Under the pieces are notes generated by a model. That model ran no database searches. It was not told where the DNA came from and saw only the letters and a list, made by a program, of their open reading frames with translations. A stretch of 64,000 nucleotides of DNA from Nocardiopsis ganjiahuensis DSM 45031 (GTDB taxonomy: Bacteria; Actinomycetota; Actinomycetes; Streptosporangiales; Streptosporangiaceae). The stretch covers positions 248,001-312,000 of the forward strand of contig NZ_ANBA01000002.1 of NCBI RefSeq assembly GCF_000341085.1, written 5' to 3'. This document shows, in pieces, positions 33,106-41,849 of the stretch. Position 1 is the first letter of the stretch. Each line of letters opens with the position of its first letter. Both the position numbers and the translations under genes were made by a program.

Positions 33106-36100
33106 TCAGCAGGCGGCCAGGATCTCCTCCACCAGCGCTCGGGGATCGGCCAGACAGCGCCAGGCCGGAACCACCACCACGAGGTCCTCACAGACCTGGT
33201 TGAGGGCGTCACCCCTGGTCAGCAGGCGACGCAGGGCGGGACCGTCCGGTTCCCGGTCCAGGAGCAGGACCACCCGCCGGGCGCCGTAGCTGACCACCAG
33301 GTCCGCGGTCCATCCGTGGATGCGCGGTCCCACGTCCACACCGGTGCCGGCGGCGCGCAGGGCGTCGACCAGGGCGCTGCTCGCGGGGTCCGTTCCGCCT
33401 CCGGCCCGCCCGGTGAGCAGGTCGCCGAGCGGGCCGTCGCCGCCGGACCAGTGGGCGCGGTCGCCCACCACCACGAGGCGTCGACGGGTCCGTGTCAGCA
33501 CCGACGACCACAGGTGGCTCATCCTGCGCACCCGCCGCTCGGCGATGGCCGGGGCCCCGGCGGCGAGCACCGGTGAGAGCACGGTGACGTCGGCCGCGGC
33601 GGCGTCGGAGTCCAGCATGCCCGGTCCGCCGACCCGCACGCGGTGGCGCAGGTGGCGTTGGCGCAGCAGTCTCCGGATCAGGGCCACCTGGGGCTGCAGC
33701 GGGGCGACGACCGCGAGGCTGTGGCCCTCCGGCAGCTCCCGGTCGAGTTCGGCCACGACCACGGCCACCCGGTAGGCCTCGTCCCGGTTGACGTAGGAGG
33801 AGCCGGGCGCGGCCTCGCACTCACCGGTGACGTCGCGCCACTCGAAGGCGGGTGCCCCGGTGGGGTCGGGGCGGCTCAGCACCCCGAGCCGCCCTCCGTA
33901 GCAGTGCCGGGAGGCGGCGTCGGCCAGGTCCTCGGGTGCCCCGTCGTGCTCGTCCAACCAGAGCATCGGCGGCGCGGCCGCCTGCACCGCGCGCAGAGCC
34001 GATCCCGAACCGTGGCGCAGCGCGTGGGCGTCCAGATGCTCCGCCGCCAGTCCGGCGGTGGCCAGGGCGCGGCGCTCCTCCTCCGGTTCCAGCACGGTCC
34101 CCGGTCCGGGGTGTGCGGGGTCGCCCATCACGACCGCGCGGCCCGCCCGGTAGAGCACCGGCAGCAGCTCGCTGACCCGGGTCTGTTCGGCGCCCACCAC
34201 GACCACCAGGTCGTACAGCCCGGCCTCCGGCGGCAGGGCGCGCGCCTGGTCGGTGCGGCAGACCCACACGGGCAGGGTGTCCAGCAGGTTGGCCAGGCCG
34301 GGCCAGTCCCCGCCCTGCTGCCAGTTGAGCGTCTCGATGCGGTTCTCGATGGCGGTACGGCCGCGCCACAGGCGGGGCTCGGTGACCGCGGTCAGGCAGG
34401 CGGAGCTGGCCCTGCGGTGCGCGGCCAGGGCGTCCGCGAGCTCCGCGGTGAGTTCGTTCAGGGGTGCGCACCGCGTCCTGCGGTCCACGGCCTCGCGCCA
34501 GTCGCTCTCCAGCCGGGCGACGGCGCAGAGCTGGTTCAACCCCTCGGCGTCGGTGGCCACCCCCAGTTCGCGGCGGACGGCGGCCCGGTGCTGCAGCCCG
34601 CCGAGCCCACCCGCGGCGGCGCGTTCGGCCCGGTGCCGCCAGTACTCGGGGCCGCCGCGCTCGGGGGTGAAGAGGCTGTCGGGGTCCCAGCCGCGGACGA
34701 TGCTGCGGCCGCGTTCCTCGGCAAGGTGCGCGAGGACGTGGCCGCCCGAGGCCATCGTGTCCATGGCCGCCCAGACCGCTCTGACCCGGTTCCAGGCGGC
34801 GACCAGTTCGGTCCGGTGGCCGGTGCCGTCCTCACCCGTCGCCGGGGAGCTCCCTGCGGGCAGGGCCCCGGCGTGCTGGGCGAGCAGCCGGGTGAGCAGG
34901 CGCAGCTCCCCGGCGCGCCGTCCGGGGCCGCCCGCCCGGACGACGGGGTGCCCCGGAGCGGTGTCGGCCGCGGCGAGGACGGAGTCGAGGTCGGCCTCGG
35001 TGCGGCCGCACACCAGGACCCGCTGGCCGCTCGCGACGGCGGTGCGGACCAGCGTGTCGACGAGGCCGTGGACTCCGCTGCCGGGCGGGGACGCGACCAC
35101 GGTGAGCTGTTCGCGCATGGCGGCGCGCAGGACCGCGTACTGGGCCTGGCCGAGGGCGGTGGTCGAGACGGGCACCGGCGCGGGGTTGTGGTCCTCGGCC
35201 TCGGCAGTGCGCCGCTGGGCCCGGGCGCCCCGGCGCAGCAGGCCGAAGGCGGGCTGCGGTGCGGCCGGCTTGTCGCCCCGGACGCTCGGAGCGCCGTGGT
35301 GGAGGGCGCTGCCCAGCAGGGATTCCAGCGCGGTGCCGGGGACGGAGTCCGGGTCGAGCCCGTCACGGTCCGTGGGATCCAGGTCGGCGAGGATCCCCTC
35401 CGTGGTGCCGGGGTCGGGCTCCTCTCCGTCGCCGGGGCCGCCGGGGCCGGCCCTGAAGAGCACCGCGGTGTTGTGCGCCCCGGTGGTGACCGTCCGGGGT
35501 CGGCCTCGGGTGCCCAGCGGCGCGATGTCGTCGACCCGTTCGATCTCCAGCCGGGTGAGCAGGGTGCGGACCTTGGCGGCGAGGTCGGCGGTGGCGGCGG
35601 GGCGGCGGGCGGGGTCGGGCGCCCCGTTGCGCAGCCGGGTGCGCAGCTCGAAGAGGTCCTCCGGGTCGGTGATGCCGAGCCGGGCCAGCAGCGCGGTGTT
35701 GACGTCGGGCCGGCCCACCGCGCGCAGCAGCGGGGTGCCATCGCCCGGGCGGACCGTTCCGTCCGGGCGCGTGCCGGCCTCGGCGCCGGTCTCACCCGAG
35801 GCGCGCACGTCCACGATGAGCAGCGGCAGGGCCACCCGGTCCGCCCCCTCGCCGAGGACCACCAGGGGGTAGCCGTAGCGCAGGGCCTGGCCGTGGCGCG
35901 CCGCCAGGCGCATGACCCGGGCGCTCTCGGGGTGCAGGGGGAGCGTGTCCCGGGCGCCGCTGAACAGCAGTTCGGGACCGGCGGGCAGGCAGGCGCAGGT
36001 GTCGGAGTCGAGGTGCTCGGCGCGCACGACGTGCGTGTGCACGGCCTCACGGCGCAGGCAGGCCCTGAGGTAGGCCAGGAAGGAGCGGACCTCGCCCCGG

Positions 36101-36234
36101 TCCACCGGGGATTTCCAGCGCAGGGAGGCCGCGGCGACCCCGGCCGCCGACCGCCCACGGTCCGGTTCCTGCCCGACCGAGAGCGGGTAGGTACCGGTAC
36201 CGCCGATCTGCTCGTCGTCCCGTAGTGACCTCAC
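33106..36234 (-). CDS. Large helicase-like protein with eroded catalytic motifs
   Basis: 1042 residues from the GTG at 36234 (AGGGGG upstream). The layout follows superfamily 1 (Upf1/Dna2-like) helicases: a Q-motif-like ALGQAQYAVLRAAMREQLTVVASPPGSGVHGLVDTL at about 360-395; a Walker B place YDLVVVVGAEQTRV at about 674-687; VVMGDPAHPGP; SRHCYGGRLGVL; LAVVAPLQPQVALIRRLL; a C-terminal VLTRTRRRLVVVGDRAHW. Yet the P-loop Lys is missing (GSGVH for GTGKT), the DE of Walker B is missing (VGAE), and the late RFQGDE and AITRAR motifs are replaced. The last 70 residues (ADLVVSYGARRVVLLLDREP to VVVPAWRCLADPRALVEEI) resemble a Vsr-type nuclease end, also without clear active residues. It reads as a conserved pseudoenzyme, perhaps structural or regulatory. 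Confidence 0.85.
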   Translation of the reverse strand: MRSLRDDEQIGGTGTYPLSVGQEPDRGRSAAGVAAASLRWKSPVDRGEVRSFLAYLRACLRREAVHTHVVRAEHLDSDTCACLPAGPELLFSGARDTLPLHPESARVMRLAARHGQALRYGYPLVVLGEGADRVALPLLIVDVRASGETGAEAGTRPDGTVRPGDGTPLLRAVGRPDVNTALLARLGITDPEDLFELRTRLRNGAPDPARRPAATADLAAKVRTLLTRLEIERVDDIAPLGTRGRPRTVTTGAHNTAVLFRAGPGGPGDGEEPDPGTTEGILADLDPTDRDGLDPDSVPGTALESLLGSALHHGAPSVRGDKPAAPQPAFGLLRRGARAQRRTAEAEDHNPAPVPVSTTALGQAQYAVLRAAMREQLTVVASPPGSGVHGLVDTLVRTAVASGQRVLVCGRTEADLDSVLAAADTAPGHPVVRAGGPGRRAGELRLLTRLLAQHAGALPAGSSPATGEDGTGHRTELVAAWNRVRAVWAAMDTMASGGHVLAHLAEERGRSIVRGWDPDSLFTPERGGPEYWRHRAERAAAGGLGGLQHRAAVRRELGVATDAEGLNQLCAVARLESDWREAVDRRTRCAPLNELTAELADALAAHRRASSACLTAVTEPRLWRGRTAIENRIETLNWQQGGDWPGLANLLDTLPVWVCRTDQARALPPEAGLYDLVVVVGAEQTRVSELLPVLYRAGRAVVMGDPAHPGPGTVLEPEEERRALATAGLAAEHLDAHALRHGSGSALRAVQAAAPPMLWLDEHDGAPEDLADAASRHCYGGRLGVLSRPDPTGAPAFEWRDVTGECEAAPGSSYVNRDEAYRVAVVVAELDRELPEGHSLAVVAPLQPQVALIRRLLRQRHLRHRVRVGGPGMLDSDAAAADVTVLSPVLAAGAPAIAERRVRRMSHLWSSVLTRTRRRLVVVGDRAHWSGGDGPLGDLLTGRAGGGTDPASSALVDALRAAGTGVDVGPRIHGWTADLVVSYGARRVVLLLDREPDGPALRRLLTRGDALNQVCEDLVVVVPAWRCLADPRALVEEILAAC

Positions 36235-36391
36235 GACGCCCCCTGACCACCCGATCTTGGTGACCAGGCGATTACTCCCCGCTGTCAAGGCTCATTGTGG
36301 TGCATTTTTGACGCCTCCACCCCGGGAACGCCGGAACCCGTCGCCACTTTCACGCAGTGTGACGTTGGTCGGGGCCCGGGCCCGGCGGGGC

Positions 36392-38179
36392 TCAGGCGGC
36401 CCGGCCCCCGACGACACCGCGCAGCCACACCGCGACGAGCTCCACGACCATGACGACGCCGAAGACCATGAGGGTGATGAGGGTGACCACTCCGAACTCC
36501 AGGACCCGGGCGGCGTTGAGCAGCTCGTAGCCGATGCCGCCCGCGCCGACGATGCCGAGGATGGTCGCCGCCCGGATGTTGACGTCCAGCTGGTACATGC
36601 TGTGGCCGACGAAGGCCGGCAGCGCCTGGGGCAGCGTCGCGCCGAAGAACACCTGGATCCGGCTCGCGCCGGTGGCCCGGAGCGCCCGTTCGGGGCCGGG
36701 GTCGACCTCCTCGACCGAGTCGGCGACCAGCTTGCCGAGCAGGCCCACGACCCCGATGGCCAGGGCGAGGGTGCCCGCGACCGGGCCGAGTCCGATCATC
36801 ACCACGAAGACGATCGCCAGGATCAGCTCGGGCACGCTCCGGACGAACACGATGAACATCCGGCAGACCTGGCCGACCCGCCGGCTGGGGGCGACGTTGC
36901 GCGCGGCGAGCACGCCCACCGGCAGTGCCGGCAGCATGCCGAGCAGGGTGGCGGCGAAGGCGATCTGCACGGTGACGACCAGGCCCTGGAGCAGCCGGTC
37001 GCCGATGCCGCCCGACTCCGGGGGCCAGAACATCGCCAGGACACCGAGCGGGCCCCGGTTGGAGTCGATGAAACCGTTGAAGTCGAGCGCCGAGTAGGCG
37101 ACCGAACCGACCAGGACCGCGGTGGTGACCAGGACGTAGAACGTCCGGCGCACGCGCTCCGGCGTCCAGGGCGGGCTCACCCGGCCCGAGGCCAGCGCCT
37201 CGGCCGAGGCGGTCCGGGGGTCCACCGGGGCCGGTCTCCCACCCGTGCGGGCCCCGGTGCCCGGCCGCAGACGGGCCACCAGCCCGGTGACGCCCGTAGG
37301 ACGCTGCTCGGTGTCCGGCAGCAGCGCCCGGCGGACGGCGACCGACAGGAGCTCGATCGACACGCACAGCAGCAGCACGATCAGCGCCAGCGCCATGCCC
37401 CGCTGGTAGTCGAGCCGGCCCAGGGCGTGGGCCAGGTCCTGGCCGATGCCGGCGACGCCCACGAACCCGAGGATCACCGAGATCCGGAGGTTGATGTCGA
37501 GCCGGTGCATGGCGGTGGCGACGAACGCGGGCAGTACCTGGGGCAGCACACCGCCGGTGAGTTCCTGGAGACGGCTCGCACCCGCGGCGCGCAGCGCCTG
37601 GCGCGGGCCCTCGTCGATCTGCTCGACGGCGTCGCCGTAGAGCTTGCCGACCATGCCGACCGAGTGCAGGCCCATCGCCAGGACACCGGTGACGGCGCCG
37701 AAGCCGAAGAGCCGGAAGAACAGGATCGCCAGCACGACGTCGGGGACGGCCCGGGCGATGACGATCAGGGCACGGGCGACCGTTCGGGCCGGCCTTCCCG
37801 GCGTGGTGTTGCCCGCCGCCCACACCGCGAGGGGGATGCTCAGCACCACGGAGAGCAGGGTCGCCGCGATGACGACGGCGAGAGTGACCCCGAGGGGCCC
37901 GGCCAGTTCGGCCGGGGTGGGGAAGTCCAGCGGGAGGGTCCGGGAGAGGAAGTCGGAGGCGTTGTCCGCGCTGGAGAGCAGGGTGGCGACGTTGATGCGC
38001 AGGTCGATCACCGACCAGACGCCGACCCCGACCAGGGTGAGCACGGTCAGGAGCGCGGCGACCCCGCTCGGACCGGGCAGTGGCAGGGTGCGCGGTCGGG
38101 CGGCGGGGGCGTGCGGCCCTCCGGACGGCGCCGGGGGTTCGGTGGCGGCGGGGGACGTGGCGGCGGGTTCGGTCATCAT
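36392..38179 (-). CDS. phnE: Phosphonate/phosphite-type ABC permease, duplicated and fused
   Basis: 595 residues, about twice the normal PhnE length. Two homologous permease halves are joined by a linker at about residues 290-340. Half one carries GPRQALRAAGASRLQELTGGVLPQVLPAFVATAMHRLDINLRISVILGFVGVAGIGQDL; half two carries GPERALRATGASRIQVFFGATLPQALPAFVGHSMYQLDVNIRAATILGIVGAGGIGYEL. These are two EAA loops with the PhnE signature. A single polypeptide thus supplies both transmembrane halves. The ribosome binding site GGGAG precedes the double ATG. It lies 14 bases after the ATPase gene in the order phnD-phnC-phnE. Confidence 0.94.
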   Translation of the reverse strand: MMTEPAATSPAATEPPAPSGGPHAPAARPRTLPLPGPSGVAALLTVLTLVGVGVWSVIDLRINVATLLSSADNASDFLSRTLPLDFPTPAELAGPLGVTLAVVIAATLLSVVLSIPLAVWAAGNTTPGRPARTVARALIVIARAVPDVVLAILFFRLFGFGAVTGVLAMGLHSVGMVGKLYGDAVEQIDEGPRQALRAAGASRLQELTGGVLPQVLPAFVATAMHRLDINLRISVILGFVGVAGIGQDLAHALGRLDYQRGMALALIVLLLCVSIELLSVAVRRALLPDTEQRPTGVTGLVARLRPGTGARTGGRPAPVDPRTASAEALASGRVSPPWTPERVRRTFYVLVTTAVLVGSVAYSALDFNGFIDSNRGPLGVLAMFWPPESGGIGDRLLQGLVVTVQIAFAATLLGMLPALPVGVLAARNVAPSRRVGQVCRMFIVFVRSVPELILAIVFVVMIGLGPVAGTLALAIGVVGLLGKLVADSVEEVDPGPERALRATGASRIQVFFGATLPQALPAFVGHSMYQLDVNIRAATILGIVGAGGIGYELLNAARVLEFGVVTLITLMVFGVVMVVELVAVWLRGVVGGRAA

Positions 38180-38193
38180 GTGCGCTCCCCCTG

Positions 38194-38982
38194 TCAGGCG
38201 GTTGTCAGGGGCGCGGCGGAACCGACCCTGGCGTAGACGGCCATCGCCTCGTCACGGCCGAGCTCGGAGACCGGGCTGTCCATGACCACCCGACCCGTGC
38301 GCAGACCGACGATCCGGTCGCCCCAGGAGAGCGCGAGGTCGACCTGGTGCAGGCTGCACAGCACGGTGAGGTTCTCCTCGGCGGCGACCTCGCGGATCAG
38401 TTCCATGACCTGGTGCGCCGACTCGGGGTCCAGGGAGGCGACCGGCTCGTCGGCGAGGAGCACCTCCGGGTGCTGGAGCATGGCCCGCGCGATGGCGACA
38501 CGCTGCTGCTGGCCGCCGGAGAGCGTGTCCGCCCGCTGGAAGGCGCGGTCGGCCAGGCCGACGCGGTCGAGCTGGGCCAGGGCCTCCTCCCGGACAGCGC
38601 GCGGATAGGTCGGCAGTCCCAGCCGCGGCCCGCGCATGCGGCCCAGCGCGCCGGTGCAGACGTTCTCCAGCACGGTCAGCGAGCCCACCAGGTGGAACTG
38701 CTGGAAGACGAAGCCGATCCGGCGCCGGAGCGCGCGCAGCTCGCGGCCCCGGGCGCCGGGCACGTCGACGCCCAGGACCTCGACCCCGCCGGATGTCGGC
38801 ATCTGGAGGCCGTCGACGTGGCGGAGCAGCGTGGACTTGCCCGACCCGGACAGGCCCAGCAGGACGAGTACCTCGCCGGTGTTCGCGGTCACCGACACCC
38901 CGTCCAGGGCTACGGTGTCACCGAAGCGTTTGGTGACGTTGTCGAAGCGGACGGCGGGACGGGGCCGGGGTGCGGTGTCCAC
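38194..38982 (-). CDS. phnC: Phosphonate/phosphite-type ABC ATPase
   Basis: 262 residues from a GTG with GAGGAG upstream. Walker A LGLSGSGKSTLLRHVDGL, Q-loop VFQQFHLVGSLTVLENV, signature LSGGQQQR and Walker B LLADEPVASLDPESAH. FVFQQFHLV and the NVCTGALGR motif are typical of PhnC. It energises the fused permease encoded downstream. Natural substrates of this family are phosphonates, phosphite or hypophosphite; the sequence alone does not decide which. Confidence 0.94.
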   Translation of the reverse strand: MDTAPRPRPAVRFDNVTKRFGDTVALDGVSVTANTGEVLVLLGLSGSGKSTLLRHVDGLQMPTSGGVEVLGVDVPGARGRELRALRRRIGFVFQQFHLVGSLTVLENVCTGALGRMRGPRLGLPTYPRAVREEALAQLDRVGLADRAFQRADTLSGGQQQRVAIARAMLQHPEVLLADEPVASLDPESAHQVMELIREVAAEENLTVLCSLHQVDLALSWGDRIVGLRTGRVVMDSPVSELGRDEAMAVYARVGSAAPLTTA

Positions 38983-39025
38983 ACTGCTCCTCGTGGTCAG
39001 TGGAGGGAAACGGTCGGGGCGGGGA

Positions 39026-39991
39026 TCAGCTGTCGCTGCACTGCGGGGACTGAGTGGCCTCGCAGACGACGTCGAGCGGGGCGTAGAAGTCCTCCGGGAC
39101 CGACTCCCAGCCCCAGATCCGCTCGTCGGTGAGGTCGCAGTCGCCCTCCTCGCAGTAGCCGTTCGCGATGAGGTAGTCCTGGTTGCCCTTCTCCTGCAGG
39201 GCCGTCATCACCGTGTCGAAGAGCTCCTGGTCGAGGCCGTTGTAGACGGTGATCGGGGAGCTGGTGATGGTCTCGGACTCCCAGACCACGCGCAGGTCGC
39301 CCTCCTCGACGGAGCCGTTGTCGACGAGGGTCTCGTCCACCATCGAGTCGAAGGCGAAGCCCGCCTCGCACTCGCCCGCCGCGACCGCGATCGCCGAGGC
39401 GTCGTGGCCGCCCGCGAAGGTCTCGTCCCAGTCGCCCTCGTCGATCCCGGCCTCCAGCAGCCCGGCCAGCGGGTACAGGTAGCCGGAGGCGGAGTTGGGG
39501 TCGACGAAGCACAGGTGCTTGCCGGCGAAGTCGTCGATGCTCTCGATGTCGGAGTCGGCCGGGACGACACCGTAGGAGACGTAGCCGGGCGGCTCGTCCT
39601 TCTCCTGGATCATGGCGCCGGCGACGCTGATGTCCGAGCCGGTGTTCTTGGCGATGTAGTAGGAGAAGGGGCCGTACTGGGCGATGTGGATCTGGCCGCT
39701 GCGCTGGCCCTCGATGACCGCCGCGTAGTCGGTCGCGGTCTGGAACTCCACCTCCAGCCCGGTCTCGTCCTTGAGCATCTCGATGACCGGCTCGTAGCTG
39801 TTCTCCAGCCCGGTGGCCTCCTCGGCGGGGACCGCGCCGATGATCAGGGTGTCGGGGGTGAGCCCCTCCCCGCTCTCCGAGGCGTCGGCCTCGGCGGCCT
39901 CGTCGGCGCTCGGCCCGCAGGCGGCGAGGAGGGCGAGGGCGGAGGCCGCGGCGGCGAAGGCGCCGGTAGTGCGGCCGAATCTGGTCTGCAT
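39026..39991 (-). CDS. phnD: Phosphonate/phosphite-type ABC binding lipoprotein
   Basis: 321 residues. The lipoprotein signal ends in LALLAAC (Cys at residue 25), followed by an acidic linker. The binding domain carries LIIGAVPAEEATGLENSYEPVIEMLKDETGLEVEFQTATDYAAVIEGQRSGQIHIAQYGPFSYYIA, the PhnD/PtxB fingerprint including the YGPFSY ligand motif, then KHLCFVDPNSASGYLYPLAGL. It is first gene of the transport unit. No C-P lyase or phosphite dehydrogenase gene is seen in the window, so the fate of the substrate is open. A possible PHO-box lies 150 bases upstream. Confidence 0.94.
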   Translation of the reverse strand: MQTRFGRTTGAFAAAASALALLAACGPSADEAAEADASESGEGLTPDTLIIGAVPAEEATGLENSYEPVIEMLKDETGLEVEFQTATDYAAVIEGQRSGQIHIAQYGPFSYYIAKNTGSDISVAGAMIQEKDEPPGYVSYGVVPADSDIESIDDFAGKHLCFVDPNSASGYLYPLAGLLEAGIDEGDWDETFAGGHDASAIAVAAGECEAGFAFDSMVDETLVDNGSVEEGDLRVVWESETITSSPITVYNGLDQELFDTVMTALQEKGNQDYLIANGYCEEGDCDLTDERIWGWESVPEDFYAPLDVVCEATQSPQCSDS

Positions 39992-40141
39992 GGTTCGGGG
40001 GACTCCTCAAGACGGTCCGCCCAAAAGCGGACATCTCACTCATCGGGACGTCTCCCACTGTGCAGACCCGTGACTGTCGGCAACCGACGGCAAGGTGACC
40101 GGGCACCGAACGGGCAGCGGCGTCTTGGTGCGCCCCCCGGT

Positions 40142-40174
40142 GGGAGCGTGACCGGAAGGTCACCGAGGCGTCAC
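40142..40174 (-). promoter_or_regulatory. Possible PHO-box-like repeats upstream of phnD
   Basis: Read leftwards, the stretch contains GGTGACCTTCC directly followed by GGTCACGCTCC, two 11-base units, each matching 8 of 11 positions of the Streptomyces PhoP repeat pattern. The match is modest. Phosphate control of phnDCE would be expected. Confidence 0.3.
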
Positions 40175-40236
40175 AACCCGGCGACGGTGCGTCAGAGGAC
40201 CGGGCTTTCCGGGGCGCGGGCAGGTCAGGGGGTGTG

Positions 40237-41685
40237 TCAGGAGCGGCCTTCGCGCACGCGGAGCGCGATCCACAGTTCGGTGCGGTGGTCGGGGTCGTCC
40301 AGGTTCCCGGGGAGCAGCTCCCGGATCCGCCGCATGCGGTAGCGCAGGGTGTGCCGGTGCACGCCCAGCTGTTCGGCGGCGGCGTCCCAGCGCCCCGAGG
40401 CGGCGAGGTAGGCGCGCAGCGAGGCGAGGAGTTCGGGCGCGGCGCGCTGTTCGTCGATCGGGGCGAGGAGGTCGTCGGCCATCCGGGCCCCGGCAGGGGT
40501 GTCCAGCAGGCCGAGCAGGCCGCCCGGAAGCTGGTCGAAGCGCCGGAGGGGGTCGCCGTCCTCCGCGGACGCCGCCCTGGCGCGCTCGGCCTGGGAGCGG
40601 GCGGCGGCCAGGTCCGTGTAGCCGACCGGGGCGCTCAGCCCGACGGGGCCGGCCAGGAGCTCGCCGAACACGCTCTCCTCGGTGTCGGCGGCGGCCAGCA
40701 CCACCGTGCGCCCCTCGTGTGCGGTCACCAGGACCCCCTCGGGCAGGGGCCCGTCCGGGTCGGCGCCCTCGGCGACGGCCACCACCACGGGTTCGGCGGG
40801 CAGCACCGTCCGCAGGGCGGCCGCGCCCGGGTGCAGGGGGTCCAGGGCGCCGTCCAGCAGCGCCGAGAGCACGCCCGCCCGGACCCGGGAGCCCCGGCCC
40901 GGGGAGGACCGCTCGAGTTCGAGGGAGAGCAGTGACACGGCCGCGTTGACCAGGGTGCGGTCGTCGGATCCGGACACCCGCACCCCGCCGATCGCGAGGA
41001 AGCCGCGGGCCCGGCCGCCCGTGGTCAGGGGCTGCACGGAGACGCGGTCGCCCGCGGAGGCGACGGAGACGCTGGCGCGGGGGCCCGCGGCACGCAGCCG
41101 GGAGAGTTCGGCGGCCAGCCCGGGCGCGCGCACGGCGGCCGAGGAGGGGGCGGCGTGCCGGACCGTGCCGTCGGGTGAGAGCAGCAGGACCCACCCGCCC
41201 AGTTCGCGGGCGAGCCGGTCCACCACCGCGGGCGCGCCGGTCAGCGCGGCCCGGGTGAGTTCGCGCTGGGCGGTGAAGGCCCGGCTGAGACCTTCGTACT
41301 CCTCCTTGGCGAGCAGCCGGGAGACCTCCTTGCCGACCGCCATGAAGGGGGTCTCGCGGCCGACCTCGACCAGGGCGACCCCGAACTCCTCGGCGGCCGC
41401 GCGCAGCTCCTCGGGGGTCCGGTCGAAGTTGACCGCGGCCCCGAAACCGATCCCGGCGATGTCGCGCTCGGCCAGGCGGCGCACGTAGGCGCGCAGGTCG
41501 GGCAGGCGCTCGACCCAGCGCACCCCGGTGGTGAGCACCAGCTCTCCCCCGGCGAGGTAGGGGGTGGGATCGGCGAGCTCGCTGACCGCGACCCACTCCA
41601 CCTGCCGGTGTGTGCGGTCCTGTCCGGTGAGCAGCCGCAGACGCAGACTCGGCGTGCGCAGCAGCGCCCCCAGTGTCGGCGGCAT
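40237..41685 (-). CDS. PucR-family transcriptional regulator (first)
   Basis: 482 residues from the ATG at 41685 (GGGGGGA upstream). The N-terminal PucR ligand domain has PTLGALLRTPSLRLRLLTG, WVAVSELADPTPYLAGGELVLTTGVRW and the GIGFGAAVNF motif. The C-terminal helix-turn-helix is LLASLRAYLAASGRWDAAAEQLGVHRHTLRYRMRRIRELL. It is divergent from the 4-aminobutyrate aminotransferase gene at 41850 (164-base gap), so it probably controls that gene in response to an amino acid or purine-like ligand. Confidence 0.93.
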   Translation of the reverse strand: MPPTLGALLRTPSLRLRLLTGQDRTHRQVEWVAVSELADPTPYLAGGELVLTTGVRWVERLPDLRAYVRRLAERDIAGIGFGAAVNFDRTPEELRAAAEEFGVALVEVGRETPFMAVGKEVSRLLAKEEYEGLSRAFTAQRELTRAALTGAPAVVDRLARELGGWVLLLSPDGTVRHAAPSSAAVRAPGLAAELSRLRAAGPRASVSVASAGDRVSVQPLTTGGRARGFLAIGGVRVSGSDDRTLVNAAVSLLSLELERSSPGRGSRVRAGVLSALLDGALDPLHPGAAALRTVLPAEPVVVAVAEGADPDGPLPEGVLVTAHEGRTVVLAAADTEESVFGELLAGPVGLSAPVGYTDLAAARSQAERARAASAEDGDPLRRFDQLPGGLLGLLDTPAGARMADDLLAPIDEQRAAPELLASLRAYLAASGRWDAAAEQLGVHRHTLRYRMRRIRELLPGNLDDPDHRTELWIALRVREGRS

Positions 41686-41849
41686 CGGTATCCCCCCGTA
41701 GCTCTCCCCCGTGCTCCTGTGGCCCTGACGCAATGGCACAGGACACTCACTCGATTATCCACTGTGTCCATGGGTGTCCGGTTCGGCGCGCCTTAGTGTC
41801 TTGCGGGTCCGCACCCCCGCACCACCACCCCTTACAAGGAGGCAGCCGC

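Noticed and set aside
33643-36225. Long rightward frame opposite the helicase-like gene
   Set aside because: The question was which strand is coding, because the helicase motifs are eroded. The minus strand shows helicase motif order, a ribosome binding site and a family-like layout; the plus-strand product is motif-free Gly/Arg/Val-rich sequence.
41741-41769. GGACAC/GTGTCC inverted pair between the first PucR gene and gabT as operator
   Set aside because: Six-base arms 17 bases apart in a GC-rich region are weak; it is kept only as a note.
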